From: Streptococcus ruminantium
GTDB lineage: Bacteria > Bacillota > Bacilli > Lactobacillales > Streptococcaceae
Length of the DNA stretch: 64,000 bases
Direction of reading: 5' to 3'
Assembly (NCBI RefSeq): GCF_003609975.1
Contig: NZ_AP018400.1
Span: 1,872,501 to 1,936,500 of the forward strand
The position numbers were made by a program, and so were the translations under genes. This document shows positions 55,636 to 64,000 of this stretch, in pieces (position 1 is the stretch's first letter; each line of letters opens with the position of its first letter). The notes below the pieces were generated by a model that was given only the letters and a program-made list of their open reading frames with translations, ran no database searches and had not been told where the DNA came from.

Positions 55636-55972
55636 GTTTTTCCTCCATTTATGTACCATAATATGATAACGCTTTATCATATTTTTTTCAAGAAATTTAT
55701 CGATTTTCATTTATTTTCATAAAATGAACTGCGTTAGTTTTATTTTTTCTGAAAAAGGTGAAAGCACAGACCCTGTTATCCCTCTAAGGTCTCCTTCGTT
55801 TTGCCATGTGAACTGAGAAAATCTTGGAAGAAATGATGACTACTCAACGTCAAATTAAATATGAAAAAGTGCAATACTTGTCCCAACCTCAATCGACATA
55901 GTGACAATAAAAGAAAGCGAACAATATTGAGATTTAAATAATAGAATCTCAATATTATTCACTTCTTAACAC

Positions 55973-58027
55973 CTACCTATTCAATCGAATACAATCTACT
56001 GGAGATGTTTGGCATGCCTTGTAAATTGGTACAAGTCCACTAGTGACGATTGCACCAAAAGCCACTAAAGGTAAAGTAAGAAAATTCCTCATTACAACAG
56101 CTAGAACATCCTGTTGTTTCAGTTGCAGAGATACAGCTAATGCAGCCACCAATACAACGGACATTACTAGGCTCATAACACAAACGGATCTTGTATATAT
56201 GGTTAACTCTTTATAATAAAAACGACGAACCGCTGCCGAACTAAAACCGAGAGCCTTTAGAATACCAACTTCTTCTTTGCGAGTGTTGCTAATCTGGAAG
56301 AAGACAAAGAACAGGCAGAGTATCATCAGAGATAATATAAGGACCGCAACACTGGTTGAAACGGTTCTGACATAAGACAGCATGTGCTTCAGACTCTGAT
56401 AATCTTCTGAGGAAGATACCGTTGTCACATGCGGCATCTTTTTCAAACGACTCAGCTCACCCGGAACGTCCGTACTATTGGCAACAGTAATATGATAGGC
56501 ACTTGACCGCCACTCTGCGACTGGTAAACCTCCTAATTCGTCGGGTAACACCACTCCCTTTTTGGCTTCTTCTTGTAAAGACAGCATTTCATTGACCCTC
56601 ATAAAGAAACTGTTGGGGTGAACCGAGTACTGGAAAGGATAGGAATCTTTCAATATACCGATAATCGGGAATTCTCTTCGTTGCTTGACGAAAATATCAC
56701 CATCACTATCCACTATCTCTCCTGTACTCTTGGTGACCTGCCCCTTATAAAGGGCGATTGGAACATAATAGTCTAGCGTCAACTTGGTCTGTCCACTGAT
56801 TTCATTTCCTAAATTTTGACTGGCAAGAAAACTTTCTGAGACAATCAAACCTTGTGTTGCTGTGCGATCTATGTACTCGATATTTCGCTCCGTCATATTG
56901 GTTGGAAAGAGGGGCTGAATGCTGTAAGGAGACTTCAAGGCAACCGTCTTACCATTGACAGTCACCTCTGGTTGCACATCAATCCCTCCAGCTTGAGTAG
57001 TATCTAGCGTTATGCCTTTGTAAGGAAATTCAAGATAAGGATTAACCTGCGAAATAACATCCGATTGTTTTAAGTTGCTAATTTCTTTATCTGTAAAGGA
57101 AAGAAAATCATCATATACCTGTTTGCCCTTAATATCTAGAGTATCCTTGATGGCGAGAAGACCGTTTTCCAAAGAATGATCTAATAATGTTTGGTAATGC
57201 GATTGGAACAGGCCTGTAATGTTAAACAATAAGGTACTGATAGCTATGAAACACACAAGTAGACCTGTAACAATCTTGGGAATTGGGAACTTTCTTTTTG
57301 GTAAATCAATCTTCTGTAAGATCCCCACCTCTTTATCTAGGCACTGATCCTGTTTTTCCACTTCCTTTGTGAAAACTTTCTCGATGGTTTGATTGGAAAG
57401 CCTTAGATGGACATCACCTCGATCAATCACCTCATCATCATGGGAAACAATCACGACGATTTTTTGGTAACGATGAGCTAAATCAACTAGCAAATCAGTG
57501 ATTTTTTTCCTGTTGTCCTTGTCAAGAGAATTCGTCGGCTCGTCTGCTAAAATAATATCTTTATCAGCGATAAGCGCCCGTGCAATGGCTACTCGCTGCT
57601 CCTCTCCACCTGATAGATCATAGGGGAAGGCATATTTTTTATCCGATAGTCCCAGTTCTTCTAAATAATGGTCTATCCTGTCGTCCTTTCCGACAATCTG
57701 CTGTGCGTTGTTCAGCAACAAAGCGATATTATCATACACATTGACATGTCGAAGGAGATTTTTTTCCTGAAAGATGAAACCGATATGGGTGGCTATAAAA
57801 TCAGAAACCTGCTTTTCATCTGAAAGATTGAGACGCCTGCCGTCATAAGAATAGATCATCTGACCTAAATCAGTGGCAATCAGGCCAATCTTGTTGAGCA
57901 GTGAGGATTTCCCAACACCAGAGACTCCTGAAATCGTATAGACTTTTCCTTTCTCAAGTTGTAAAGATGTTTCTTTTAACAGGAGCTTTTGTCCGTATCT
58001 AATATCCAATTTTCTTATCTCTAACAT
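55973..58027 (-). CDS. Fused ABC ATPase-FtsX permease, second copy
   Basis: From ATG 58027 (after GGGAGG) the 684-residue protein has an ATPase (SGVSGVGKSSLL, LSGGEEQRVAIAR, IILADEPTNSLD), one helix at about 255-275, a large extracytoplasmic domain and three C-terminal helices (about 555-670). The layout equals the 30991 protein but the sequences differ widely. It stands alone with no peptide gene. A role in antimicrobial-peptide resistance or lipoprotein/peptide release is plausible but unproven. Confidence 0.82.
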   Translation of the reverse strand: MLEIRKLDIRYGQKLLLKETSLQLEKGKVYTISGVSGVGKSSLLNKIGLIATDLGQMIYSYDGRRLNLSDEKQVSDFIATHIGFIFQEKNLLRHVNVYDNIALLLNNAQQIVGKDDRIDHYLEELGLSDKKYAFPYDLSGGEEQRVAIARALIADKDIILADEPTNSLDKDNRKKITDLLVDLAHRYQKIVVIVSHDDEVIDRGDVHLRLSNQTIEKVFTKEVEKQDQCLDKEVGILQKIDLPKRKFPIPKIVTGLLVCFIAISTLLFNITGLFQSHYQTLLDHSLENGLLAIKDTLDIKGKQVYDDFLSFTDKEISNLKQSDVISQVNPYLEFPYKGITLDTTQAGGIDVQPEVTVNGKTVALKSPYSIQPLFPTNMTERNIEYIDRTATQGLIVSESFLASQNLGNEISGQTKLTLDYYVPIALYKGQVTKSTGEIVDSDGDIFVKQRREFPIIGILKDSYPFQYSVHPNSFFMRVNEMLSLQEEAKKGVVLPDELGGLPVAEWRSSAYHITVANSTDVPGELSRLKKMPHVTTVSSSEDYQSLKHMLSYVRTVSTSVAVLILSLMILCLFFVFFQISNTRKEEVGILKALGFSSAAVRRFYYKELTIYTRSVCVMSLVMSVVLVAALAVSLQLKQQDVLAVVMRNFLTLPLVAFGAIVTSGLVPIYKACQTSPVDCIRLNR

Positions 58028-58219
58028 AGAACAACCTCCCTTTGTAATCGCTTTCTGCATTTGATTATGTCCTTTTCTTTCCAAATTGTCAAATGTAACA
58101 TGCTACTTTCAGTATAAAAAAATAGCATATAAGATGCTGATTCTCATTTATTTTTTATTTGTCCCTATTTCCGGAAAACCCTCTGAAAGCTTGATTTCAA
58201 AGGGTTTTTAAAGTGTACG

Positions 58220-58300
58220 CAAAAAGAGCACACATCCGACCTCGCTTAGGGCTGCTGGATTCCTCCCCTGACCCGCTTCACGCACGAATGTTGCTCCATC
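58220..58300 (-). ncRNA. ffs: Small SRP RNA (scRNA/4.5S)
   Basis: The minus-strand segment from GAGCAACATTC to GGATGTGTGCTC closes as a long hairpin. Its apical part has GTCAGGGGAGGAATCCAGCAG, the conserved domain-IV loop with a GGAA tetraloop that binds Ffh. TTTTT follows at once as terminator. It lies about 60 bases downstream of tadA, a common streptococcal position. Confidence 0.93.
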
Positions 58301-58361
58301 TATGATTATAACACAATTTGGCTAGGGTTACAAGCTTTACGTGATTTTCATGATTTAGCAG

Positions 58362-58859
58362 TTATTTCTCGGTCATCAACTTTTCAATCTTTTGTTTCTC
58401 CCGACGCTGTCTGAAAAAATCTTGCATAATCTGTGCACATTCATCTTCCAAAATACCTCTCTCCACTTCTACTCGATGATTGAGACGGGTATCCGTCAAT
58501 ATATCGTAGAGACTTCCCGCAGCACCAAATTTCTGATTGTTTGCACCGTAGACGACATGAGGAATGCGAGCTAGACCGATAGCTCCGCTACACATAACAC
58601 AAGGCTCGATTGTGACAAAGAGACTCGTATCTAGCAAACGCCAGTTCCCCTCAACTTGATTGGCCTCTTGAATAGCCATCACTTCTGCGTGCATGATCGC
58701 CTGATTGAGTTCCTCACGCGCATTGTGCCCCCGACTGATAATCTGTCCGTCTTTCACAATGACACAACCAATTGGAATCTCTTCCTTCTCAAGTGACTTT
58801 CTTGCCTCTTTCAAGGCTTGGAACATAAAATATTCTTTTTCTTCTTCTGTATAGTTCAT
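58362..58859 (-). CDS. tadA: tRNA-specific adenosine deaminase
   Basis: TadA makes inosine at position 34 of tRNA-Arg(ACG). The 165-residue protein has the zinc/catalytic motifs AIMHAEVMAI and EPCVMCSGAIGLARI. I use ATG 58859 (MNYTEEEKEYFMFQAL); an earlier ATG at 58874 adds five residues. Confidence 0.93.
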   Translation of the reverse strand: MNYTEEEKEYFMFQALKEARKSLEKEEIPIGCVIVKDGQIISRGHNAREELNQAIMHAEVMAIQEANQVEGNWRLLDTSLFVTIEPCVMCSGAIGLARIPHVVYGANNQKFGAAGSLYDILTDTRLNHRVEVERGILEDECAQIMQDFFRQRREKQKIEKLMTEK

Positions 58860-58980
58860 ACTACTATTATACACCTACTAGGACTATATAGCGATCACTA
58901 AACGATGTTTATTCTGAAGAATTATTTAGCCACTATTTGTCCTTATTGTTTTACCGTTCCAATATTTTTCCCTCCAGATC

Positions 58981-59349
58981 CGTTTCATTGATGGAAAGGA
59001 TGAGTTCTCAGCGTTCAAAAGATTCTATCAAACTAGTAAGATTGTGTTTAAAGTCAAGGACATTTTAGGGTTGATTAAGAGCCGTCAGCAGATTATCGCA
59101 GATGAGAGCCAAAAACGGCAGAAAATCCGCCAACAATTCAGTACCAAAATCTTGTTTGAGTCTGTCAATGGCGACACTAAATGAAGGGCATTCGGCAAGA
59201 TGGCAACCATTGGCGATGGCAAGGGCTTTCGAGGATTCTACACTTACGACGGTTTGACTATTCAGCCAATGAAATTCTATGTTTGTGACTTGTACTCGCA
59301 TGCTTTCATGAACTTGGAGCGTTCAAAAAGGCTTATGAAATGGGATTAA
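58981..59349 (+). pseudogene. Gene remnant of unknown family, nonsense-interrupted
   Basis: One plus-strand frame reads RFIDGKDEFSAFKRFYQTSK and on to FESVNGDTK, meets TGA at 59182-59184, and continues in the same frame as KMATIGDGKGFRGFYTYDG to MNLERSKRLMKWD before TAA. It has no start codon, so the 5' part is missing. I do not recognise the family. With the neighbouring plasmid-like remnants it probably belongs to decayed mobile DNA. Confidence 0.5.
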
Positions 59350-59423
59350 GAAGTGTAATTAGTTGTGTTATGTGTATTATATCTTTGTATTATAATTGTA
59401 TTGTAGAATTTTTGGAGTTTTTT

Positions 59424-59746
59424 ATGTCTGAGAAAGTGACGATTTTGAATATTAACCATGAGAAAAAGGAATTAAGAGAGAGGGCTGATTCTCAGAATGA
59501 AACTCTAAGTTCTTATTCAAGAAAATTACTATTTTCAGAAGATAATGCAAAGGTTGAAAAAAGCAATACAGATATCATTTAGGGAAAAGATGATCAAATT
59601 ACTGACCTAAAGTCTTAAATTGATAACTACAAGCGACAGATTGACCAACTTCATACCATCATCTCATCTTGGAAAGGCAGCAGGATAATCAGCTATTACT
59701 TGTGCAGAAAGCTCGCAGGTGGTGGCAATTTCACAAGTTTTCGTAA
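59424..59746 (+). pseudogene. Plasmid-type accessory protein remnant (coiled coil)
   Basis: GGAG precedes ATG 59424, which starts MSEKVTILNINHEKKELRER. TAG at 59580 ends it after 52 residues, but the frame continues GKDDQITDLKS, a second stop, then IDNYKRQIDQLHTII, and after a frameshift LERQQDNQLLLVQKARRWWQ. A Gln-rich coiled coil ending in a basic Trp-rich tail recalls the small plasmid proteins of DUF536 type encoded beside rep genes. Two stops and one shift make it dead. Confidence 0.55.
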
Positions 59747-59762
59747 TATTCAGAAAAAAGAA

Positions 59763-59900
59763 TTGACAAGGACTTCTTGAATTGTTATAATTTCACAAAA
59801 AAATTTAAAGGAGATATAGAGGTGGCAGCTTTTATCCAATATTTGTTATATATGCGTTATTGGTAATGCATATAATAAAAAGGGGTGCCCCTTTTTATTA
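59763..59900 (+). other. Tiny self-contained transcription unit with 14-residue frame
   Basis: A perfect promoter, TTGACA-17-TATAAT (59763-59791), is followed by AAAGGAG and a GTG-started frame at 59822-59866 coding MAAFIQYLLYMRYW, then a terminator stem AATAAAAAGGGG-TG-CCCCTTTTTATT (59874-59899). The transcript would be about 100 nt. It may be a small RNA, a type I toxin-like peptide or a leader peptide. Confidence 0.5.
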
Positions 59901-59948
59901 TACTATGTTGTGATAAAAATATTTTTAAGTTATCTTTATATTTTGAGT

Positions 59949-60224
59949 ATGAATTTTAAAAAATATTATTTAGATCTTAAAAATGAATATATTGAAACTA
60001 AGAGTTATCCTAATGAGGATTTTTTAGAATGGTTAATTCAAAGAAAGATGACATGGGGTATGAGATGGACCCTTGTAATTATTTTAATGTTCGTCATACA
60101 ACCAATTACTTATCATACTATGCTTCTTTTGTGGTGATTTTATATTTGCCCAGCTCTCTTTGTTACTTATATTTTGGGGCAAATTTTGTCTTTAGTGAGG
60201 GATGTTTATAAAAAATATCATTAG
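59949..60224 (+). pseudogene. Small membrane protein with in-frame TGA
   Basis: The frame starts MNFKKYYLDLKNEYIETK at ATG 59949, crosses one membrane helix (TLVIILMFVIQPI) and stops at TGA 60135-60137, then continues in frame FYICPALFVTYILGQILSL to TAG at 60222. One base change (TGG to TGA, Trp to stop) would explain it. The intact form of about 91 residues with two helices resembles an immunity-type membrane protein, but no family is recognised. Confidence 0.55.
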
Positions 60225-60401
60225 GCGATAATATAAGATTTATATAAAAAACAGGTTTAGAAACTTGTTTCAAAATGGAGACAAACCCTATTGACAATAG
60301 AAAAAATTCAAATTTTGAGATTGATTACTACGTAATGAAAACTCCGATAAATACTGTTATGCCAGCATTTCTCAGAGTTTTTAATTTTCTAAGTAAAAAA
60401 A

Positions 60402-60448
60402 AGATTGAAGAAAATCCTCCAACATGGACTTTTTCTTCAATCTGACAG
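60402..60448 (-). terminator. Terminator after tkt
   Basis: AGATTGAAGAAAA and TTTTCTTCAATCT form a strong stem; the minus strand runs into TTTTTTTT. Confidence 0.88.
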
Positions 60449-60501
60449 CCCTAGGGACTGTTATATGTTTCATAATTTGAGAAGTAGTTTGTCAGGCAAT
60501 T

Positions 60502-62472
60502 CTACAATTCGCCAACTAATTTCACCACATTCTCTACGGTAAAGCCATAATTGTCGATAACCGTTTGAGCTGGGGCTGATGCACCAAAAGTATCAATGCC
60601 AAGGACTTTGCCATCAAGACCGACATACTTGTACCAGCTTTGGGTTGCCCCCATCTCAATCGCCAGACGGCGGCGGATAGCATTTGGAAGGATGTCTTCC
60701 TTGTAAGCGGCATCTTGTGCATCAAAGAGCTCTGTAGATGGTACAGAAACTACACGAACTTTAGTACCTGCGGCCTCTAGTTCTTTAGCTGCTTTGACAG
60801 CCAGATTGACCTCTGAACCTGATGCAAGAAGGATGGTATCAAAGCCTTCTGTTTCGTAGACGACATAGGCACCTTTAGCAACCTTGTCAAAGTCTGTTCC
60901 CTCTTCCACTATCAAGTTTTGACGAGTGAGAACGAGAGCAGACGGTGTAGACTTGCTTGTTAAAGCCAAGTACCAAGCAGCCTGTGTTTCACGTGCATCC
61001 GCAGGGCGGAAAACAGTAAGGTTTGGCATAGCGCGAAGTCCTGCCAAATGCTCAATTGGCTCATGGGTTGGACCATCTTCACCAACTGCAATAGAGTCGT
61101 GAGTGAAGACATAAGTGACTGGCAATCCTTGAAGAGCTGATAAACGAACCGCAGCTTTAACATAATCTGAGAAGACAAAGAAAGTACCGCCGTAGACACG
61201 AAGACCACCATGTGCTGCCATACCGTTCAAGATAGTACCCATTGCAAATTCACGTACACCAAACTGGATGTTGCGGTTAAGGGGATTGACTGAATCTTGC
61301 AGGCCATCTTCCTTGATATAGGTCATGTTTGAATGTGCCAAATCTGCTGAACCACCGAGGAAGGTTGGCAAGACCTTAGCTGCTGCATTAAGAGCATCTT
61401 GTGATGAATTACGAGTTGCTTGGGAGAAGCCATTTTCATAGACTGGGAAGTCTTCTGGTTTGATTTCGACTACATCACGACCTTCCAAGATTGCAGTCAC
61501 TTCTGCTGCTAAATCTGGATAGGCTACCTTGTAGTCTTCTACCAACTTCACCCAGGTATTGTAAGCTGCTGTACCCCGATCAGCTACATTTTCCTTAAAA
61601 TCAGCATAGACTTCTGTTGGGATTTCAAATGGTCCATAATTCCAGTCAAGTGCCTTACGAGTTGCTTCTACTTCTTCAGCACCAAGGGGAGCACCGTGAA
61701 CAGCATTTGTGCCTTGTTTATTTGGTGAGCCATGACCGATTACTGTCTTAACTTCGATAAGAGATGGTTTGCCAGCTTCCTTGGCTCTTTCAATAGCAGC
61801 GAAAATCGCCTCTACATCCGTACCGTCTGTTACTAAGTCTGTGTGCCAACCATAGGCATTGTAACGAGCACGAACATCCTCTGTGAAGGAATCTTTTGTT
61901 TCGCCATCCAAGTTAATATCGTTTGAATCATAGAGAACAATCAATTTTTCTAGTTTTTGAAGACCTGCGTAAGAAGCTGCTTCAGCAGATACACCCTCCA
62001 TAAGATCTCCATCACCACAAATGACATAAGTATAGTGGTCAAAAATTGGAAAACCGTCACGGTTGTATTTGGCAGCAAGGAAACGTTCAGCCTGAGCAAA
62101 ACCTGTCGCTGTTGAAATTCCTTGACCAAGAGGCCCTGTCGTAGCATCAACACCTGCTGTATGACCGTATTCTGGGTGACCAGGTGTTTTTGAACCCCAT
62201 TGACGGAAGTTCTTGATTTCATCCATAGTCACTTCTTCAAAGCCTGAAAGATGCAACAGTCCATAAAGGAGCATAGAGCCATGACCCGCTGACAAGATGA
62301 AGCGATCACGATTTATCCAGTTTGGCTGAGCTGGATTGATGCGAAGTTCTTTTGTGAAGAGACTATAAGCCATAGGAGCCGCACCCATGACAACACCTGG
62401 GTGACCTGATTTTGATTGTTCAATGGCATCAATACCAAGGAAACGAATCGCATTGACTGAAAGATTTGACAT
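60502..62472 (-). CDS. tkt: Transketolase
   Basis: Tkt is the thiamine-diphosphate enzyme of the non-oxidative pentose-phosphate pathway. From ATG 62472 ([19 protein letters not shown], after AAGGAG) it is 656 residues. Motifs include [30 protein letters not shown] with the cofactor-binding GDGDL, and [18 protein letters not shown]. It sits next to ulaG; ascorbate breakdown yields xylulose-5-P, so the pairing makes metabolic sense. Confidence 0.96.
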   Translation of the reverse strand: MSNLSVNAIRFLGIDAIEQSKSGHPGVVMGAAPMAYSLFTKELRINPAQPNWINRDRFILSAGHGSMLLYGLLHLSGFEEVTMDEIKNFRQWGSKTPGHPEYGHTAGVDATTGPLGQGISTATGFAQAERFLAAKYNRDGFPIFDHYTYVICGDGDLMEGVSAEAASYAGLQKLEKLIVLYDSNDINLDGETKDSFTEDVRARYNAYGWHTDLVTDGTDVEAIFAAIERAKEAGKPSLIEVKTVIGHGSPNKQGTNAVHGAPLGAEEVEATRKALDWNYGPFEIPTEVYADFKENVADRGTAAYNTWVKLVEDYKVAYPDLAAEVTAILEGRDVVEIKPEDFPVYENGFSQATRNSSQDALNAAAKVLPTFLGGSADLAHSNMTYIKEDGLQDSVNPLNRNIQFGVREFAMGTILNGMAAHGGLRVYGGTFFVFSDYVKAAVRLSALQGLPVTYVFTHDSIAVGEDGPTHEPIEHLAGLRAMPNLTVFRPADARETQAAWYLALTSKSTPSALVLTRQNLIVEEGTDFDKVAKGAYVVYETEGFDTILLASGSEVNLAVKAAKELEAAGTKVRVVSVPSTELFDAQDAAYKEDILPNAIRRRLAIEMGATQSWYKYVGLDGKVLGIDTFGASAPAQTVIDNYGFTVENVVKLVGEL

Positions 62473-62595
62473 GTTTTTCTCCTTTTTTAAAGTCATAACT
62501 TCATTATACCATAAAGCGTTTTCTCTGTCTGTTTACAATGAAGTATGGCATAGAAATAGGCAGGACCCTTGTCCTGCCCCTCGGTACACACTGTA

Positions 62596-63690
62596 TCACA
62601 GCAAGGCCTTAAACTGGATGTTGGAATCTTCTAAGAAGCAATCATCAAAGCCTCGTGGGTGATGGTACTCAATCCTGTCCTTATCAAGTGGATAGGTGTA
62701 CTTACCGCCTACTTCCCAGATGAATGGATGGAAGTCATATTGTAGACGTTCTTTACGCATCTTCCAAAGCTGTAAAATCTCGTCCGTTGAAGCCATAAAA
62801 TTGGACCAGATATCATAGTGGACAGGAATAATCACCTTGGCACGTAGGTTTTCTGCCATACGCAGAAGATCGATAGAAGTCATCTTATCTTGAATACCGA
62901 TTGGGTTGTCTCCGTAGTTATTGATTGCAACATCAATATTAAAATCACGACCATGTTTTGCAAAGTAGTTTGAGAAGTGAGAGTCTGCGCCATGATAGAT
63001 CGTTCCGCCTGGTGTTTCAAAAATATAGTTAACAGCTTTACGCGCCATCAATTCATCCGTTACAGGAAGACCTGCTAAATTGCCACCATTTTCTTCGTAA
63101 CCATTAATAGGGAGGGTTACCAAGCAAGTACGGTCAAAGGATTCAACTGCATGGATTTTAATATCTTTAAACTCAAAGCTATCACCCGGTGCAATGCGGA
63201 CAATACGATCTGTTGGCACGCCCCATTTTTCCCAAATATCGCCGCTCTCAACTGGACCGACAAATTTCACGTGATCCAATTCAGGGTTGTTAAGGATAGC
63301 TGCTGCGGTGTTAATATCCATGTGGTCGCTGTGGACATGTGATACGAGATAGTAGTCCAATTCATTGATAGCAAATGGGTCGATGACCATCGGTTGCACA
63401 CGCAAGTTTGGTTGCAATTTACGAACACCAGCCATGTTGGCCATCTGGTGTCCCCAAACCATATCTTTTACTTTTTTTGTAGACTTACCACGAGAAGACC
63501 AAAGATCCATCACAACATTGGCTCCACCCGGGGTCTTAATCCATATACCGCAGTTCCCTAGCCACCACATGGCAACGTTGCCTTCTGGTACGACTTCCTC
63601 TTCGATTTCTTCATTCAGCCAAGTTCCCCACTCTGGGAAGGTTGACAGAATCCATGATTCTCTTGTAATATCTTGAACTTTAGCCATCAT
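62596..63690 (-). CDS. ulaG: L-ascorbate-6-phosphate lactonase
   Basis: UlaG opens the lactone of L-ascorbate-6-phosphate in anaerobic vitamin C use. The 364-residue metallo-beta-lactamase-fold protein has VAMWWLGNCGIWIKTPGG, the metal motif VSHVHSDHMD and YHGADSHFSNYF. A GGAGGAAC ribosome site precedes it. No other ula gene is in the window. Confidence 0.93.
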   Translation of the reverse strand: MMAKVQDITRESWILSTFPEWGTWLNEEIEEEVVPEGNVAMWWLGNCGIWIKTPGGANVVMDLWSSRGKSTKKVKDMVWGHQMANMAGVRKLQPNLRVQPMVIDPFAINELDYYLVSHVHSDHMDINTAAAILNNPELDHVKFVGPVESGDIWEKWGVPTDRIVRIAPGDSFEFKDIKIHAVESFDRTCLVTLPINGYEENGGNLAGLPVTDELMARKAVNYIFETPGGTIYHGADSHFSNYFAKHGRDFNIDVAINNYGDNPIGIQDKMTSIDLLRMAENLRAKVIIPVHYDIWSNFMASTDEILQLWKMRKERLQYDFHPFIWEVGGKYTYPLDKDRIEYHHPRGFDDCFLEDSNIQFKALL

Positions 63691-63905
63691 TTGTTCCTCC
63701 TAAACACTCAGTGAAAATCAAATGGAACTCACCCAAACCCTCAGATAGCAAACTAAAAATTTTCACATGTGCTGTTCGCTCATCAGACTTTTGATGAATT
63801 TGAGTTTCAAAGAGCGTGTATTTCTATGTTTCTAGTATATGCTCAATAGCCCACAAAAAAAAGACCAAATAAAACACAGGTTTGTGTTCACACTTGGACT
63901 TTACC

Positions 63906-64000
63906 CTAATATAGGTCCGTTTCAATATCTTGATTGGATAAATTGGTAAAGAGTTCATTAGTAATCAGCTTTTGTAAGCGTTGTTTGAGTTCCTGAGCTG
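63906..64000 (-). CDS. 3' end of a probable BglG-type PTS regulator
   Basis: An open minus-strand frame enters from the right edge and reads AQELKQRLQKLITNELFTNL and SNQDIETDLY before TAG at 63906. Position directly upstream of ulaG matches the BglG-family (PRD/EIIA) regulator found there in other streptococci. Only about 31 residues are visible, so the assignment rests on context. Confidence 0.5.
   Translation of the reverse strand, partial: AQELKQRLQKLITNELFTNLSNQDIETDLY

Noticed and set aside
55740..55970. Possible gene between pgi and the ABC-FtsX gene
   Set aside because: Only short frames without starts; it holds an inverted TTGAGATT/AATCTCAA hairpin that probably terminates the ABC gene.
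59065..59301. Minus-strand 78-codon frame opposite the remnant at 58981
   Set aside because: The plus frame has the better protein-like composition; the minus frame has no ribosome site.
62500..62530. Catabolite-responsive element upstream of tkt (AAAGCGTTTTCT)
   Set aside because: Only the right half fits the consensus; three mismatches in the left half.
1..64000. CRISPR arrays, rRNA genes and riboswitches
   Set aside because: I saw no regularly spaced repeats, no rRNA sequence and no recognisable riboswitch core; a covariance-model scan would be needed to exclude weak riboswitches.

Overview
The window is a chromosomal segment of a low-GC streptococcus. The genus is clear from the gene set: niaR/niaX, an Rgg regulator with a short hydrophobic peptide, rpmH-khpB-yidC-rnpA, and a small SRP RNA next to tadA. 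Gene content and order fit Streptococcus suis or a close relative; the species is inferred, not proven. Nearly all housekeeping genes lie on the minus strand.

Bases 1-10200 are an AT-rich accessory island for peptide export. A RRNPP-type regulator (9296-10165) sits upstream of a consensus promoter. That promoter drives a peptidase-containing ABC exporter, a small GyrI-like protein, a membrane-fusion protein, and then a run of double-glycine peptides, each followed by its own membrane protein. Intact leaders are near-identical while cores and partner genes differ, so the array looks like a cassette locus. One partner is a membrane zinc metalloprotease. A decayed IS5-family copy has inserted, two downstream peptides have lost their leaders, and a membrane-protein gene runs off the left edge.

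Bases 10300-30300 are core: purR, a broken APH-type kinase, yhaM, rmuC, a thiamine pyrophosphokinase gene, rpe, rsgA, tRNA-Leu(CAG), two cell-surface membrane enzymes, rsmA, a TPR protein, a broken DUF1697 gene, a Nudix gene, rnmV, tatD, rpmH, khpB, yidC, rnpA, niaX and niaR.

Bases 30400-34200 hold a Nudix gene and a small operon: anchored protein, secreted peptide (possibly lactococcin 972-like) and a fused ABC-FtsX protein. Then come gltX, a LytTR regulator with a membrane partner and a textbook tandem LytTR site, an AIM24 protein, carbonic anhydrase, radA (apparently with an AUC start), a ruined histidine-phosphatase gene and dut.

Bases 41700-43600 carry a self-contained quorum-sensing module: an Rgg regulator, a divergent 38-residue Trp-rich pheromone precursor, a secreted 122-residue protein, and a coupled 97-residue immunity-like protein. 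It resembles a pheromone-controlled antagonism system and is the best candidate for something new besides the island at 1-10200.

Bases 43700-64000 hold a heterodimeric multidrug ABC pair, gpsA, galU, a rhomboid protease, a folate enzyme, two diaminopimelate-pathway genes, a frameshifted DUF4352 gene, a phosphoesterase, pgi, a second ABC-FtsX protein, SRP RNA, tadA, a strip of decayed mobile DNA (58980-60225), tkt, ulaG and the end of a probable BglG-type regulator. The number of single-lesion pseudogenes (APH kinase, DUF1697, histidine phosphatase, DUF4352, small membrane protein) suggests ongoing gene loss.
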